Assembly: GCA_036852015.1 (NCBI GenBank)
Contig: JAANDG010000005.1
Span: forward strand, 558,001-622,000
Length of the DNA stretch: 64,000 bases
Reading direction: 5' to 3'
Source of the DNA: Pelodera strongyloides
Lineage: Eukaryota; Nematoda; Chromadorea; Rhabditida; Rhabditidae
Shown here in pieces: positions 23,411-35,286 of this stretch (the stretch's first letter is position 1; each line of letters begins with the position of its first letter). The notes beneath the pieces were generated by a model. That model worked only from the letters and a program-made list of their open reading frames with translations. It was not told where the DNA came from and did no database searches. The translations under genes were made by a program, and so were the position numbers.

Positions 23411-26367
23411 GTTGGATCTTTTAAAACGCGACTGCAAATAATATATGTTAATTGTAACTGCATTAGCAAGTAACATTGTTTTCAGTGTTGGGTAAAATTC
23501 GGTTTAAAAGGACAGAAAAAATGCATCCTTGCTTAATACTTCCGCGAGCGTAGGTTTAAGCTTTGCTACTTCAATAAAAAATCTGAATTCCTCCAAGAGA
23601 AAAAGTTCGTCCTATAAGGGGGTTGTATTAGTATAAACTTCGCCGGCATCTGATCTCATTGCATCATGCATAACTTACATATATGAGTTATAACAGAGGA
23701 TTAACCAGTTAGCCTAGAAAATACAAGAGTTAGAAATTACACTGGATGTTTAAGTGCTTTGACGGTATGCATATTGGAGCCCAGAGTTCTAATCGTGATT
23801 TGGTAATTTCAGAAGAATGTACACAGGTCTTACGCATGGATTTCTATAATAAAACCCATGACTCCATAAAACCCAGGGCAAACCGCTAATTCCAATAAAC
23901 ACAAAGTGGCCAGGCAACTTCCGACTCCCAAAAATGGAATCCGCCCTCGAAAGGAAATGAAATAAATTTGTCGCCACTCACTAAGACTTAGTGCGCTTCC
24001 CCCACAAAAAAAAGACTTGGATTAGTGTTTACCCATTTACCGAGTTTACGCCGACCTAAAATAACTTTTGGATTTGAATTTTGAAGTCGTCATTTTGTTA
24101 TACCAGAGGGCAAAGTACAGTACGAAATGTCGTTTATGTACTTTGATCTGGGTGTCATAGGTGATAGGTCATAGGTTACGGTACTTTACAGTAAATATAG
24201 AGAAATAGTGTCACTGGATGCTCTGTATGTCGTCAATATGTTATGTTTTAAGTTTAAGTAGTATAAGTAGACCCGGCAGCTAATTTCGTGAAACCAATTA
24301 AAATGGTGTAAACTTGGCAAGAGATTGACGGTTGACTATTATCGTAAACATAGTATTGACCTAAACGGGAGTGGAGTAAATAGAGTGTGGAGGAACTGCT
24401 TGCGTACAGTAGTAGTCTAAGATGTCAAGGATAACATGGAAAAAAAAATATTTTTAGATAATGCAAAAATTTGTTTAATAGTCTTTCCTCCATCGTGAGT
24501 TTCCGCCGTAAAAAAGCAATGCGGCTGTTTTCCGAAGCGGAAAGCAAAGATAAAAAATAAGAAAATCAAAATAGCTATTAATAGAATATAGGAAAACGAG
24601 GTCAAACAATCAGAATTTAGTATATATTAGGAAGCGAAAAATAATTTTACTGATGTGAGTTCAATGTTCAGTAACGAAAGTCTGCTTGGGAAGCTTGATA
24701 CAAAATATAGTGTTCAGCCATAAGTATGCACGTTTTACGGGCTTAACAGTTTCGTATATAAGACAGAAAACTTCTGCTTGATAACTCATACGAACAGAAT
24801 ATAACTTGGTCTAGGATCAAGCGAACGATTTTTCAGAGAATTTGACAGATGTTATTTTGTGCCAAGTAAATCAGTACGAACAATTGGCCGTCTACGATCA
24901 TCTTAGTGTCCATCATCACGCCAAACCGGCCAAACCCATTGGGTTCACTGTGCTCAGTATGCAAAAAAAAAACGATACCAGCATGGAAGTGGTAATTGTT
25001 TGCCAATATGTCCAGAAATGTGTATCCCACACGCTCCAAACACATTAAATCCATGCGCTACCCGAGAGGATTCAATTTTATCGCACAAGAAAAGGAGAAA
25101 GAGCAAATTTTATGAAATGTGTTTGACATTTGGTCATTTTTGCAAAATTTTAAAATAGGCATTTTTTTGGGTTTCGAGTGTCAATACGTAACCGTACAGT
25201 CATTCTAAACGCTAGCATAGCTTGTGTTTAACCATTTAATTTGCAAGTTTAAAGCGTTATAACAAAGGTGGTTTTGAAAGGTTTGCTTGGCAACTGCAAT
25301 CGCATATGTTGCATGCAAATGAGTACAATTAGAACAAAAATCGCACAGTTATCTTGAGAGAATACAGCTTGTAACATGCATGGATTCGCCGTCTACCTAC
25401 TCTGATCGAACAAGACATGCACTGCATTGCACCAGCCACCCTAGAATAAATGAACCTCGCGAAGAGTATAATACTTGAAATATGATGCTACGAAAATAGG
25501 CCGGATATCTCTCCAACAAACAAACAGTCTGTCAAATGAGTACCACTCAGTGATCTCTTTATTATTCTCTGCAACGCAATTCAAGTAGGGGTGAATTTTG
25601 GAAGATAGGCAGATATTCTTTACCCTCAACAGAAAAACAAATAAACCAATAAGTAAAGCTATACGCTATACTCTATCTTTCCGTGGGAGAGTATTATATT
25701 AGACAAACGTTGGTGACTGCATGGCACCCATTACCCACAAGAGAAATGATACATAGTACTTCTGCCTTCTGCGCATATGTTATAAGGAACTGATTGTGAG
25801 GCTTGGGAACCCAATGCAGTGTGAGTTATATTGTTACGCGTGTACGTAGTAGTTGGTAGTAAAAAGATAGTAGGAAGTAGGAAGAACCAAATCAGTACTT
25901 CCAAACGGGAGTGCACTTCGCAGTTGTTAGAAGTAGAGGTTCGTGAGAAGTAAGTAAAAGTCATTTGAATTCTCGTCGAGTTCAGAACAACGGTCTTTGA
26001 TCGTTTCCCTTATTTACGAGGATGTCCCCCTCACAAAATATTAGTCCATTACTTTGGAAACGTTCCTTAATGCATGGATGTGGTGAAGAAAAGAAATAAA
26101 GGATCAAAGTACCACAGTCACGCAATTGAAACAGTTCAGCAGTAGTTTATTAGACACGTGAAAGTCTAATTAAATCATTCCATAGAGAACTTGCAACGAC
26201 ATAAAGTACCGAGTCAACTTAGACCCAATGGTATTTCGTAGGATTAAAAAGAGAATTAAAGCATGTGAATCGCTTGCTTATTATATCAGGGACAGCTTAC
26301 TGTATTTAGTTTTGCAGCACAAAAATATGGGCAAGATAAGTGCTGAATGTTGCCGAAGATATAAACC

Positions 26368-26703
26368 TTAAAGCGAAATGCCAGCTCCTTTGGAAAATTT
26401 GCATATGATAAGCAAATCCTATGTATCCTATGCTAATTTTGCGCGATAGCCGTGGACGATCGCGCAAAATTAGCATAGGATACATAGGATTTGCTTATCA
26501 TATGCAAATTTTCCAAAGGGGCTAGCATTTCGCTTTAAAGCGAAATACCGGCTGGTTTTTGAAACCCATCGAATAGACCAGCTTTCTTATGCAGCTTATG
26601 CAAAGGAACATCAATTAGAATAAACAATCATGCTAAAGCCGAGCAAATTAGCATAAATACGTAAGATTTTGTCCGCTGTGCGTTTCCAAAACCGGCCGGT
26701 ATT
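26368..26703. repeat. Composite of two palindromic element families
   Basis: 26368-26538 is a near-perfect palindrome matching the element at 956-1128, including CAAATCCTATGTATCCTATG on both arms. 26534-26703 is a CCGGCCGG-family element sharing the TTTAAA junction. The same two families also lie side by side at 802-1128. Confidence 0.8.
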
Positions 26704-27616
26704 CCTGCATGGATTGATTATGCTCTAAACTCTAACCATAAATAAAGATGCAGAACACCTTTTCATTTGTGACTTTCGACGGAAAGAAACTGAACTCTCG
26801 AGACCTAATGATAAATTCTGGGCTCAAAGAAACGCTTTTTTGATTCCAATATACTTTCAATAGAGAAAGGTAATATTTATAGACGTTTGTGGGAAAGTCT
26901 TTGTTCTCATTTTAGGGGCCTTAAAACCCTCGTGGAAGTAATGAATGATTAAGTATTTGTTACTTGTTACCTTAAACTTAACTGTTTGGAAACTTCTGAA
27001 GAGATACACTGCCTGTAAGGCAACGAGCTAAAAATACAAAAGAAGAGCCAAAGCTTTGTAAATGGATACATGTCAGGTATAATGTGCTCTTAAAAAACTC
27101 TTCCAAACGAGGAAATTGCGTCGGTACATCGTGTAAAGACTTTCGAAATGTTTTTATAAGAGCCATGTGGTATTTTACACGTTCATAATAAAGAAGTTCA
27201 ACTCTACATATAAGACTGAACTGATGTGTTCCTTTTGTGTTGGAGCCTATAAGCTTATAATACCTAGAACAACTTATACAGTTTGCCCTTGCTACGCAAT
27301 CCCTTGTTTCATTTATTCCGTCTATCAGAGCGTAAAATTCAGACTGAAGTACTGAAGTCGGGTACTTTTTCGCTGAAAAAAGTCAAATTCAATTCGTTGC
27401 ACTTTCCAGACAAAAATGCTAATAACTTTTGTAATTTAATTGTAAATATTAAATTTTGTGGCCAGTCGCGCATGAGCAAATGAGATTTATTTTCCTCTCA
27501 AATTGCCCCGATAAACAGTCACTCGAAGGTTATTACATCTATTCGTACGGCCCTATAAGTCCTCTACATTTCTTACTTTCATTATAGACGACAACTTCTG
27601 TTCGAAATCCTAAGCC

Positions 27617-27799
27617 TTAAAGCGAAATACCGGCCGGTTTTTGAAACGCATCTCAAATACTTGCATTCCTATGCATTTATGCAACGTGGGGTCGAATTGG
27701 GGTCTAGTTTCTATTCTAATTTTTGCTCATTCGCATATTCTGCATAAGAAAGCAGATCTACGCAATGCGTTTCAAAAACCGGCCGGTATATCGCTTTAA
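27617..27799. repeat. CCGGCCGG-family palindromic element
   Basis: Termini TTAAAGCGAAATACCGGCCG and CGGCCGGTATATCGCTTTAA are inverted. A fragment of the same family follows at about 27886-27917 (TTTCAAAAACCGGATGTTAT). Confidence 0.8.
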
Positions 27800-28008
27800 A
27801 GATGTACAACACCCGGATTTGAAAAGTATGCAGGTCGCTGTGCTCCCATGTAACTTGTGCATTTCATTACAATGTATGTGAGCATATGTTTCAAAAACCG
27901 GATGTTATATCGCTTTCACGCCTAAGTTTCACATAGAATGGAAGAAGTCCATTCGTAAATCAGTTGCAGACAGAGGATCAGTTGACAGGCTGTCACACCA
28001 GAAATAAG

Positions 28009-31000
28009 ATGGCTTCTCGCATAACTATGAACTCGAAAACACCATCCGCTCCACCAAAGTGAGTGTAAAGAATACATGTTGTATTGTTTTGAAATCTACG
28101 ATTATGTATCAACCAAATATCAGTTCATTTATTACAAAATAAAAGATTGTGAGCAATGTAGACGTAGGTTTCCCGTAATCTTGAATTTTTGTATACGATG
28201 TTGTGAGTAGGTGTGAATTTGATGACGCCACCAACTAGCAAAGCTGTAAAAAACTTACAATTTCTACTAGATATGGATGTAAGAACTTGTTTCAGAACTC
28301 CAATAGCTGGTAAGGTTGGTCGTAACAGTGTGGAGGTAACACAGTCGGTGTCGGTGCATTCTAATGCTCCGCTCACTAAACAACCAACGATTCCCGACTC
28401 AAAGAGGTAGTTATACTATACCAGTGGATAACACAATAGTAATTATGACTTGTACTTATTTACCTTTTTTTCCTCAGGTTTATTATAACAACTCTAGATA
28501 ATAAATTTTCAGCACTTCTTCTCTTCCGGCACTGAAACCCATCAAAAAGGAGGAGTGTACAAGTAAACAGTCTTCCATTTTCCCGACCCTGGCGTCCACG
28601 AAAAGGGAGGATTCAGTGGAGAAGACGTTTGTTGAAAACATTTTCCGATGTTGATAGTACGATGCGATTTAAGTAAGGACCACAAAAAAACATAATTGTA
28701 AGATGTCAGCGATGTAAGGACACCTACTAACAAGGGAACTTGCGTCCGAAGTGTATTTGGTCGAAAAACGGCTATGCATATTTGCTTCTGCTTCTTCCAC
28801 GTATTTTTTTTGCCACTTGTGAGGGCATCTAGTCCTCTTACATCCGTATCCTTATGATAATATAGTGAGACATAATGTTTACGGCACAATCCTCTATGAA
28901 GAGTAACAAATAAGACTTTTAAAGTTTTGTTTAGCCCCATCAGTGCGAACACATTTACCGCAAAGAGATCAGATTCCGACGCTTTGTAAGTTGGCATACT
29001 CTTAGTTTACATCGTGGTTTTTTTAAACTTCATAAGATTAGTCAGGGTGTTCCACAAAACAAAGAAATGGATCCTTTATGGTTTTTTTGATGCACGATCG
29101 CAGTTTGGTGTATTCAAGACTCATTGGAGTTATAATCTAAAACGCACAATTCAGGAAATATGTTGGAACAAATCAAAGTGAATAACGAATATAACTTGAG
29201 AGCACTTAAATCTTAGCGCTGAAACGTAAAAATCTGTTAATTCAGAACTACACTAACTCCCGTTTCTTCTGCTACAAAAAGAGGAGGCACGATTGAGGAA
29301 AAGAACTCGTAAGTACTATGCGACGTTGCATGCTTTTGCATGATATTGGAGCTGAATGACTGATCGTCCATATAGACTTCATATGTATGTAAAAGCACAT
29401 ATATTGTTTAGAAATGAGATGACTTCGTCTATTCTTCCATCAACTAGAACGGAGACGGAAACAACGCAAGTTATTCTACTTACGCATTGTACAAAAAGTT
29501 CCACTCAATTCAATGGTTTAGGCAGCCTGACTAGCCTAATAAGTATCCCGTCATAGCTCATAGCTTGGTTAACCGCCAGAAAACAAGCGCAACTTACTGG
29601 TATTCCTGATTTAGTAGATGTTTGAGAGTAATACAAGTGCACCCCATAATAAACCACAGTCAATTGCTTTTGAGTGTGCAATGCCAAATAAGTAATGCAC
29701 TCAATTTCAGTTCAACACAGCTACTGACAATAAACCTAAACATCACAGAGAGCAAAATAACAAATTGTGAAATTAAATTAAACGTGCGACAACCAAAGTT
29801 TTGTTAATCAAACGCCTACCACCGCAATAATTGAGTTTACTCTGAATGAGTTCATAAAGGTTTTTTTTGGTCCGGAACTCTTGTGATAGGTCTCCGACTT
29901 TTCATATATGAGTAGTTCATCATAAGACGATTTACGTACTTAGGTTAAAGTTGAACGATCAAATTTAGGAATGTTACTAGTTTTGGAGCGGAAGGAAAAG
30001 CGATGCCAAAACAAACAGGAAATACTGAGGAACGGAAATTGTAAGAGTTTCTTGACGTTGTTACAGTAGTGAAGATATTTCTTGTCACATAACTACTATA
30101 TATGGATAATATTCTTTCATGGTTGGGAAAAAATTAAAAGGGTTCACCACAGCGAAGAAGCAACGTATTGTTAATCAAACGCCTACCACCGCACAATTGA
30201 GTTTGCGATGTATGAGTTCAAAAACGCTTCTTTTGTCTGCGCGTGCGTAATCTCATTAATGAGTAAGAAGCTCTTGTGATTGGTCTCCAACTTTCCTCTA
30301 TAATCTAATTTAATCATAAGACAATATGAACGATCAAGTTTAGGAATGCTGCTAGTTTTGGAGCGGAAGGGAAAGTGATGCCAAAACAAACTACAACAGG
30401 AATTACTGAGGAACGGAAATTGTAAATTATTGGTTGACGCTGTTACAGTAGTGAAGATATATCTAGGTGTTACATAACTACTATATATGGATAATATAAG
30501 GTTGGAAAATAAATGAAGAGGATTCACCACAGCGAAGAAGCGGCGCGCCGTTCCCTCGCGGTTGCGCGCGGTCTGTGACGTGGTATTCCAGGGATGCGAC
30601 CATGTGCGCCATAACTGAGCCACAAGTTCGCAAACTAGAACATTTAAATTTTGCGCATACTTGGCGCATCCTCCGCACCCTGAACTACGCCACGCTTGCC
30701 GGCGTCTTATTTATTCCATTTATTAAAGGAGCTCGACTTTCCCGGCGACTCTTACCTCGACGAAGAGCGGAGAACTAAATGAAGGCAAATCTTCGTAGGT
30801 TTTTTTGTGTCATAATCACAAGAAACTACAAGTTCTGGTATGTATACGCATTCTTTCCCTGCAACATCAAATAAGCACCGTATCAAGAAGCCTTCTTGCA
30901 ACTTGCAACTCTGAAAAGCAAAATCAAAACAGAAAATCTCAACGTATGTGCATTCAGGGTGTTTCCTACGGCTCCTGCTGTGAATAAATCGGGAATTCAT

Positions 31001-34000
31001 GATACCACTTCGTAAGTAAACTGAGTTTTATACCGCACATGATAGAACGAGGTGTAGTACGGGATTTACCCAAACTGCAACTATTAATATAAAATAATTG
31101 AGAGAAAATATCCAGAAATTCATTACTTATGCTCAGGACCATGTCGACTCCGACAGCGCCTCCCGTGTACAGAGCCGAGAGTCTGAAGGACGAAAAGTCT
31201 TCGTAAGTAAAAATAAATTTAATTTGTTTTCTTTTGGTAGGTTATTTAGTTCAATGCCATTTTCCATCCATTTTTATTCCGAAAAAGAATGAAAATAAAG
31301 TACAGTAACGAACGAAAGGAGGACATTTTTACGGTTCTGTAGAAGCCAAAATAACGAAGTCACAAACAACACTTTTTACTTTGGATCTCTCAAATAAACA
31401 TCACTCTAGATCGACAGCTTCTCCGGCCTTGAAAAGAACTGAAGTAAAGGACGAAAAGAGTTTGTAAGCTGTTGTCAATAATCATTCAACATATGTTTCG
31501 GAAAAAAAAACAATGTCATTGTTTACCTTTTCTAAAATAAATATCAAAAGTTTCAGCCTAACTGCAGCACCGACCCCACTGATTGCTGCCGTTCGTGCGG
31601 AACCAATAGCGTCAAAGGATAGCAGGTAAGTTTTCACATACACAAAATTTAACTTTGATTTGTCTAACGTAACTGGTCTTTTACCGGAGATACATATTGT
31701 AAGGCACAAAATTCCTAAGCTTATTTCTACAATAAGTTATGTTAAATATAAGTTAATATAAGTAAACAAGTCTCGTTTTTTATTCCAGAACAACAACAAC
31801 GACAACCACTATTCGCACCACAGTTACACGCAAGGATAACTCGAACGAGATAAAGAACACGTAAGCTTTCCTTGTGCATTTGGAAAGGTTTTCCACGTCT
31901 TGAACTCATAATCAGAAGGTTTTACCCATCTTGTAACAGAAGTTTCTTACTGCTCAAGAAAGAATAAGCCGTTGGAATTGTGTCATATATGCTTTTCTAT
32001 CACAGGAAAATTTTTCATTTGGGATTTTTATTGAGTTTAAATCTAAACTGTCTTACTTTAGTGTTTCGTCGAAATTGCTTGCTTCGCCAAAGATGGAGCC
32101 AAAGAAAAGGCGAGAGAGCTTATTACAATATATAATTACATTATATAACGTATAAATAGGACTCTTGAAGTATACAATATAACCTCACATCTTACAGTTC
32201 CCCGTCGACTTCTCCTAAAAGGAGTCCGAAAGGCGAAAGCATTAAACATGATGAGTAAGTTATATGAACAACTTATGAAGAACAAATGCGATAAAATAGT
32301 TTAACCAGTTTGGTCATTTTAAAAATTAAAACAGAAATGCAAGCTCGAGGGAAAATTGGGAAAATACAAAGTGGGAATTCCGACCTATACTTTCCTTTGA
32401 GAGTCTATGGTTTTTTGACAATGTAGAAAAATGCAGAGAACGGTTTTCGGCTCACTTCTTGACATTCATGCATGCATAGAAACGTATCTCACTAGCGAGC
32501 TCATTATCAGCTATGCAGCTAGGCTGTGCTTTTCTTTTACCCAAAGTGGTGTAGAATGCATGTTCAAAGGCCGTAAAGACTAAAGAAGATGGCTGATTGT
32601 GAGATTGTTTCAGAGGTAAGAAGGAAAAAGCACCCTTTGCCAACGACAAGTTGGTTCTCACATATTTTGGATATCGAGGTAGGATTTAATTAATTCTCTT
32701 TGCCACTTAAAGCCCACGAGAAAAACTTAAAGCCCACGAGTGCAGGCACTGTAGTCAAAAGCGTCAAAATTCGTTTTTACGGTTTATATCCTGGGCCTGT
32801 CCCTGAATACTGCACTCTTCACTGAACAATTTCTTAAGAAAAAATTGTCAGAAAATTTGTTTGGCTACAGCTACAGGCTACAGTAGACATTTCTATATAA
32901 GGTCGTGCTGAACCAATTCGCCTGATGCTAGAGGACAATGGCGTCATCTACAATGAACACGTCGTATTTGAGAAGGACTGGGCCACGATTAAGGATATCT
33001 TCGTAAGGAATATTAATATTACGCTTTGTTTTCGAACAGTACAATTGATATGAAATATTATTCTTATATAAAAGCTCCCTCGTATGTTAATATTAATATT
33101 ATTAATATTTATTAACACATGCAGTATTAGTAACAAAATATTCATACTACATGTGTATTACTAATACTGCATGGACTCCAATTTCTTCGGACTTCAACAT
33201 ATCTTTACACCAGTGGGCCGACAAAAAAAATTGATGATTTTAAATATCGGCTTGTGTGCGAGCCACATATTACAACGAAAAACACATCTTCTGACCTCTC
33301 GTGAGTTGACCCGTGAAAATAGTAATTGTTCAAAGTAATATGATATAAAAGTATTTCAGCCGTTCGGACAAATCCCGGTTCTCCGTGTGAATCAAAACAC
33401 AAACATTCCACAAACTGGAGCAATTCTGCGCTACCTGGCTCGAAAACTGGGTACTTACTTTATTTTCGATAAGTACAGTCAGTACGTTTATAGTCTGTCT
33501 TTTCGAGTCCGACATAACGTAACATGTGCAATTTGCATTTTTGTACCGCCTAAAACGCGGGAGGGCTTTAACGACATACCCCACCACTTTAAATTTTTAG
33601 GACTGCACGGATCAACAACCGAAAATCAAACGTTTGCCGATGTGATTTGTGAAGGAGCTCGGGATCTTTACGTCAAGTATTACAAACTGATATACGAGGA
33701 GTTTGTTCGTTTTGAAGAAATATATAGCATGATTAATCACTTTTTATTTATTTATTAAATAACACCACAGGGTCTACATCACAACGAAATGATGAAGAGA
33801 AAGTAGTATATAACTCCTCGTGTTGTCCTTGATTAGCAAACATATTCATGTAATAATTAGATGAATAAAACAATGGAACATCAAGCGGAATGTATAGGTA
33901 ATGGCGTCAGGCATATCAGAGTTTTGCAAATATTTGCCTATCCGGATCCGTAACACTACTATGTATATTCTTATCTGGCAGTAATCTTGTCTCTGATGCA

Positions 34001-34764
34001 CTGAAGCTGACTATGTCGTATTGTTACGGGATATTTTGTCGGCAGCAAACCATACGAATCGTTACATTTAGGAAGAGGGCAAGGCTTCCTACATCCAGCA
34101 ACTCCCAAAAAGCATGAAACAATTTGAGAATCTACTGTCTAAAAGTGAATACGGAGGACCATTTGTGATTGGAAAGCAGGTAGATTATTAAATAGGTTTT
34201 TGGGTAGCAACTCCAAGCAACTACATAGAATTCCTTTGCGCGACAATACCTGTAGCTAATCAAATATATATCCTGTTGTCATGATGCACCCAAAGCTACC
34301 AACTGCAAAGTAGACGTCAAGTAGAATACCTGGATAGGATTCTTAGAATTGTTATAATCTTTTTTCAGATCACATTTGCTGATTATGCTCTCTACGATCT
34401 ATTGGACGTACACCAAGTTCTCGACCCGGAATGCCTCAACGAGATGCCCAAATTAAAAGGACACTTCGCTGCGATGAACAAGAGACCAAAAATTAAGGTA
34501 CCAATTAGAAAAAAAAAGATTGTACTCTATATGGTGATCTCTCCGCCAATCTTTCTGTTTAGCTCCGGGCTACGAATAGATAACTACTGCACAAACACAA
34601 TGTATAGTATGTATATATATATTAACATATAATAAGCTTACGTCCGTACTAAAAGGAAAAATCACTCACAAAGTTTCGATATCGGAATTATAAACCAATT
34701 TCAGGAGTATTTGAAGAATCGCCGTGCGAAGAATCTCCCGATCAACGGAAACGGCAAAATGTAG
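28009..34764 (+). CDS. Glutathione S-transferase with a long Ser/Thr/Pro/Lys-rich N-terminal extension
   Basis: Exons: 28009-28058, 28296-28406, 28513-28626, 29246-29308, 29412-29465, 30958-31011, 31137-31202, 31410-31463, 31557-31625, 31789-31860, 32062-32109, 32198-32254, 32614-32678, 32902-33002, 33360-33450, 33601-33704, 34072-34179, 34369-34497, 34705-34764. This totals 1470 nt, or 489 residues. The GST domain (about residues 284-489) has the catalytic-Tyr region LTYFGYRGRAEPIR, the glutathione-site loop PFGQIPVLRV and QTGAILRYLARKLG, then an alpha-helical domain with FADYALYDLLDVHQ. Family members are soluble dimers conjugating glutathione to electrophiles; the sequence looks Pi-like. 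The preceding 283 residues are low-complexity (STASPALKRTEVKDEKS, SPSTSPKRSPKG). All eleven internal extension exons begin and end in the same phase and are multiples of three. Two of them (ending 29465 and 32109) need GC donors. Whether every extension exon reaches one mRNA is inferred from phase. Confidence 0.8.
29802..30540 (+). repeat. Tandem duplication of about 370 bp inside an intron
   Basis: GTTAATCAAACGCCTACCAC starts near 29803 and again near 30171. TAGTTTTGGAGCGGAAGG and CACAGCGAAGAAGC recur at matching offsets. The copies have diverged by scattered substitutions and small indels. It lies in an intron of the extended GST gene. Confidence 0.75.
32700..32850 (+). repeat. Fragment related to the palindromic element at 53087
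   Basis: GCCCACGAG occurs twice near 32710-32740, and GTCAAAATTCGTTTTTACGG resembles GTCAAAACTCGTTTTTACGC inside the element at 53087-53540. The match is partial and lies in an intron of the GST gene. Confidence 0.5.
33745..33830 (+). repeat. Interspersed repeat, TTTATTAAATAACACC family (fragment)
   Basis: TTTATTTATTTATTAAATAACACCA with GATGAAGAGAAAG downstream is shared with 53957-54100 and, inverted, with 35760-35900. It lies in an intron of the GST gene. Confidence 0.6.
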
Positions 34765-35286
34765 AGGAAACAATATTTGTCTGCTTTTCAACGTTAATTG
34801 AATCGATAATCGATAATATTTTCAAATTTTCAAATTTTCAAACATTTTTTGTTTGTTTTCTACCACAATTTTGTCTTTTTGTGCAATAAATAGTTACAGA
34901 CGTACATTTCCAGTTATAGAAAGTTCCCAGAGCGAAGAAAGTCATAGGTAACAGACATCGACAGTTATGTCTACATGTACCTATACGAGAACGAGAACGA
35001 ATACAAAAACAAGCACATATATCACAGCGTAAACCCCTTTCTACCGACTGGTACGCTATGAAAGCGCTGTACTCACTCAACTAATTATATTGAATGTTTA
35101 TTGCACCCAGCAGCTTGTCTCATGGTATTTGTGACTGGGAAAGGCATTCCAAATGCTGGAAATATCCAATCCACACTACAAACTACAATCCTTCTTGATT
35201 GTAAGGTTGACGTTGTTGACGACACCCATAAAGGGGACATCTGTTCCAGGGAACCACTCTCGGTGAACAGCGAACCTGGAAAGTTA
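34765..35286. other. Intergenic stretch between convergent genes
   Basis: It contains AATAAA at about 34885 for the GST gene. TTTATT at about 35096, near GTTTATTGCACC, gives AATAAA on the minus strand for the gene ending at 35287. Open frames on both strands between 35085 and 35330 are best read as 3' UTR. Confidence 0.45.

Larger units (their letters stand above)
16515..28008. other. 11.5-kb gene-poor stretch
   Basis: No exon chain can be supported here. It holds palindromic elements (17018, 20513, 23280, 26368, 26534, 27617), a GC-rich island near 18000-18250, GA-rich simple repeats at 19083-19205 and a short TTATG repeat near 23010. The minus-strand frame at 20680-21072 is open for 130 codons but shows no domain or splice partners. 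Confidence 0.45.

Noticed and set aside
32340..32410. Segment reading DLYFPLRG near 32380 as the GST first exon
   Set aside because: It resembles a GST start, but its donor would leave the wrong phase; LVLTYFGYRG at 32649-32678 joins correctly to RAEPIRLML.
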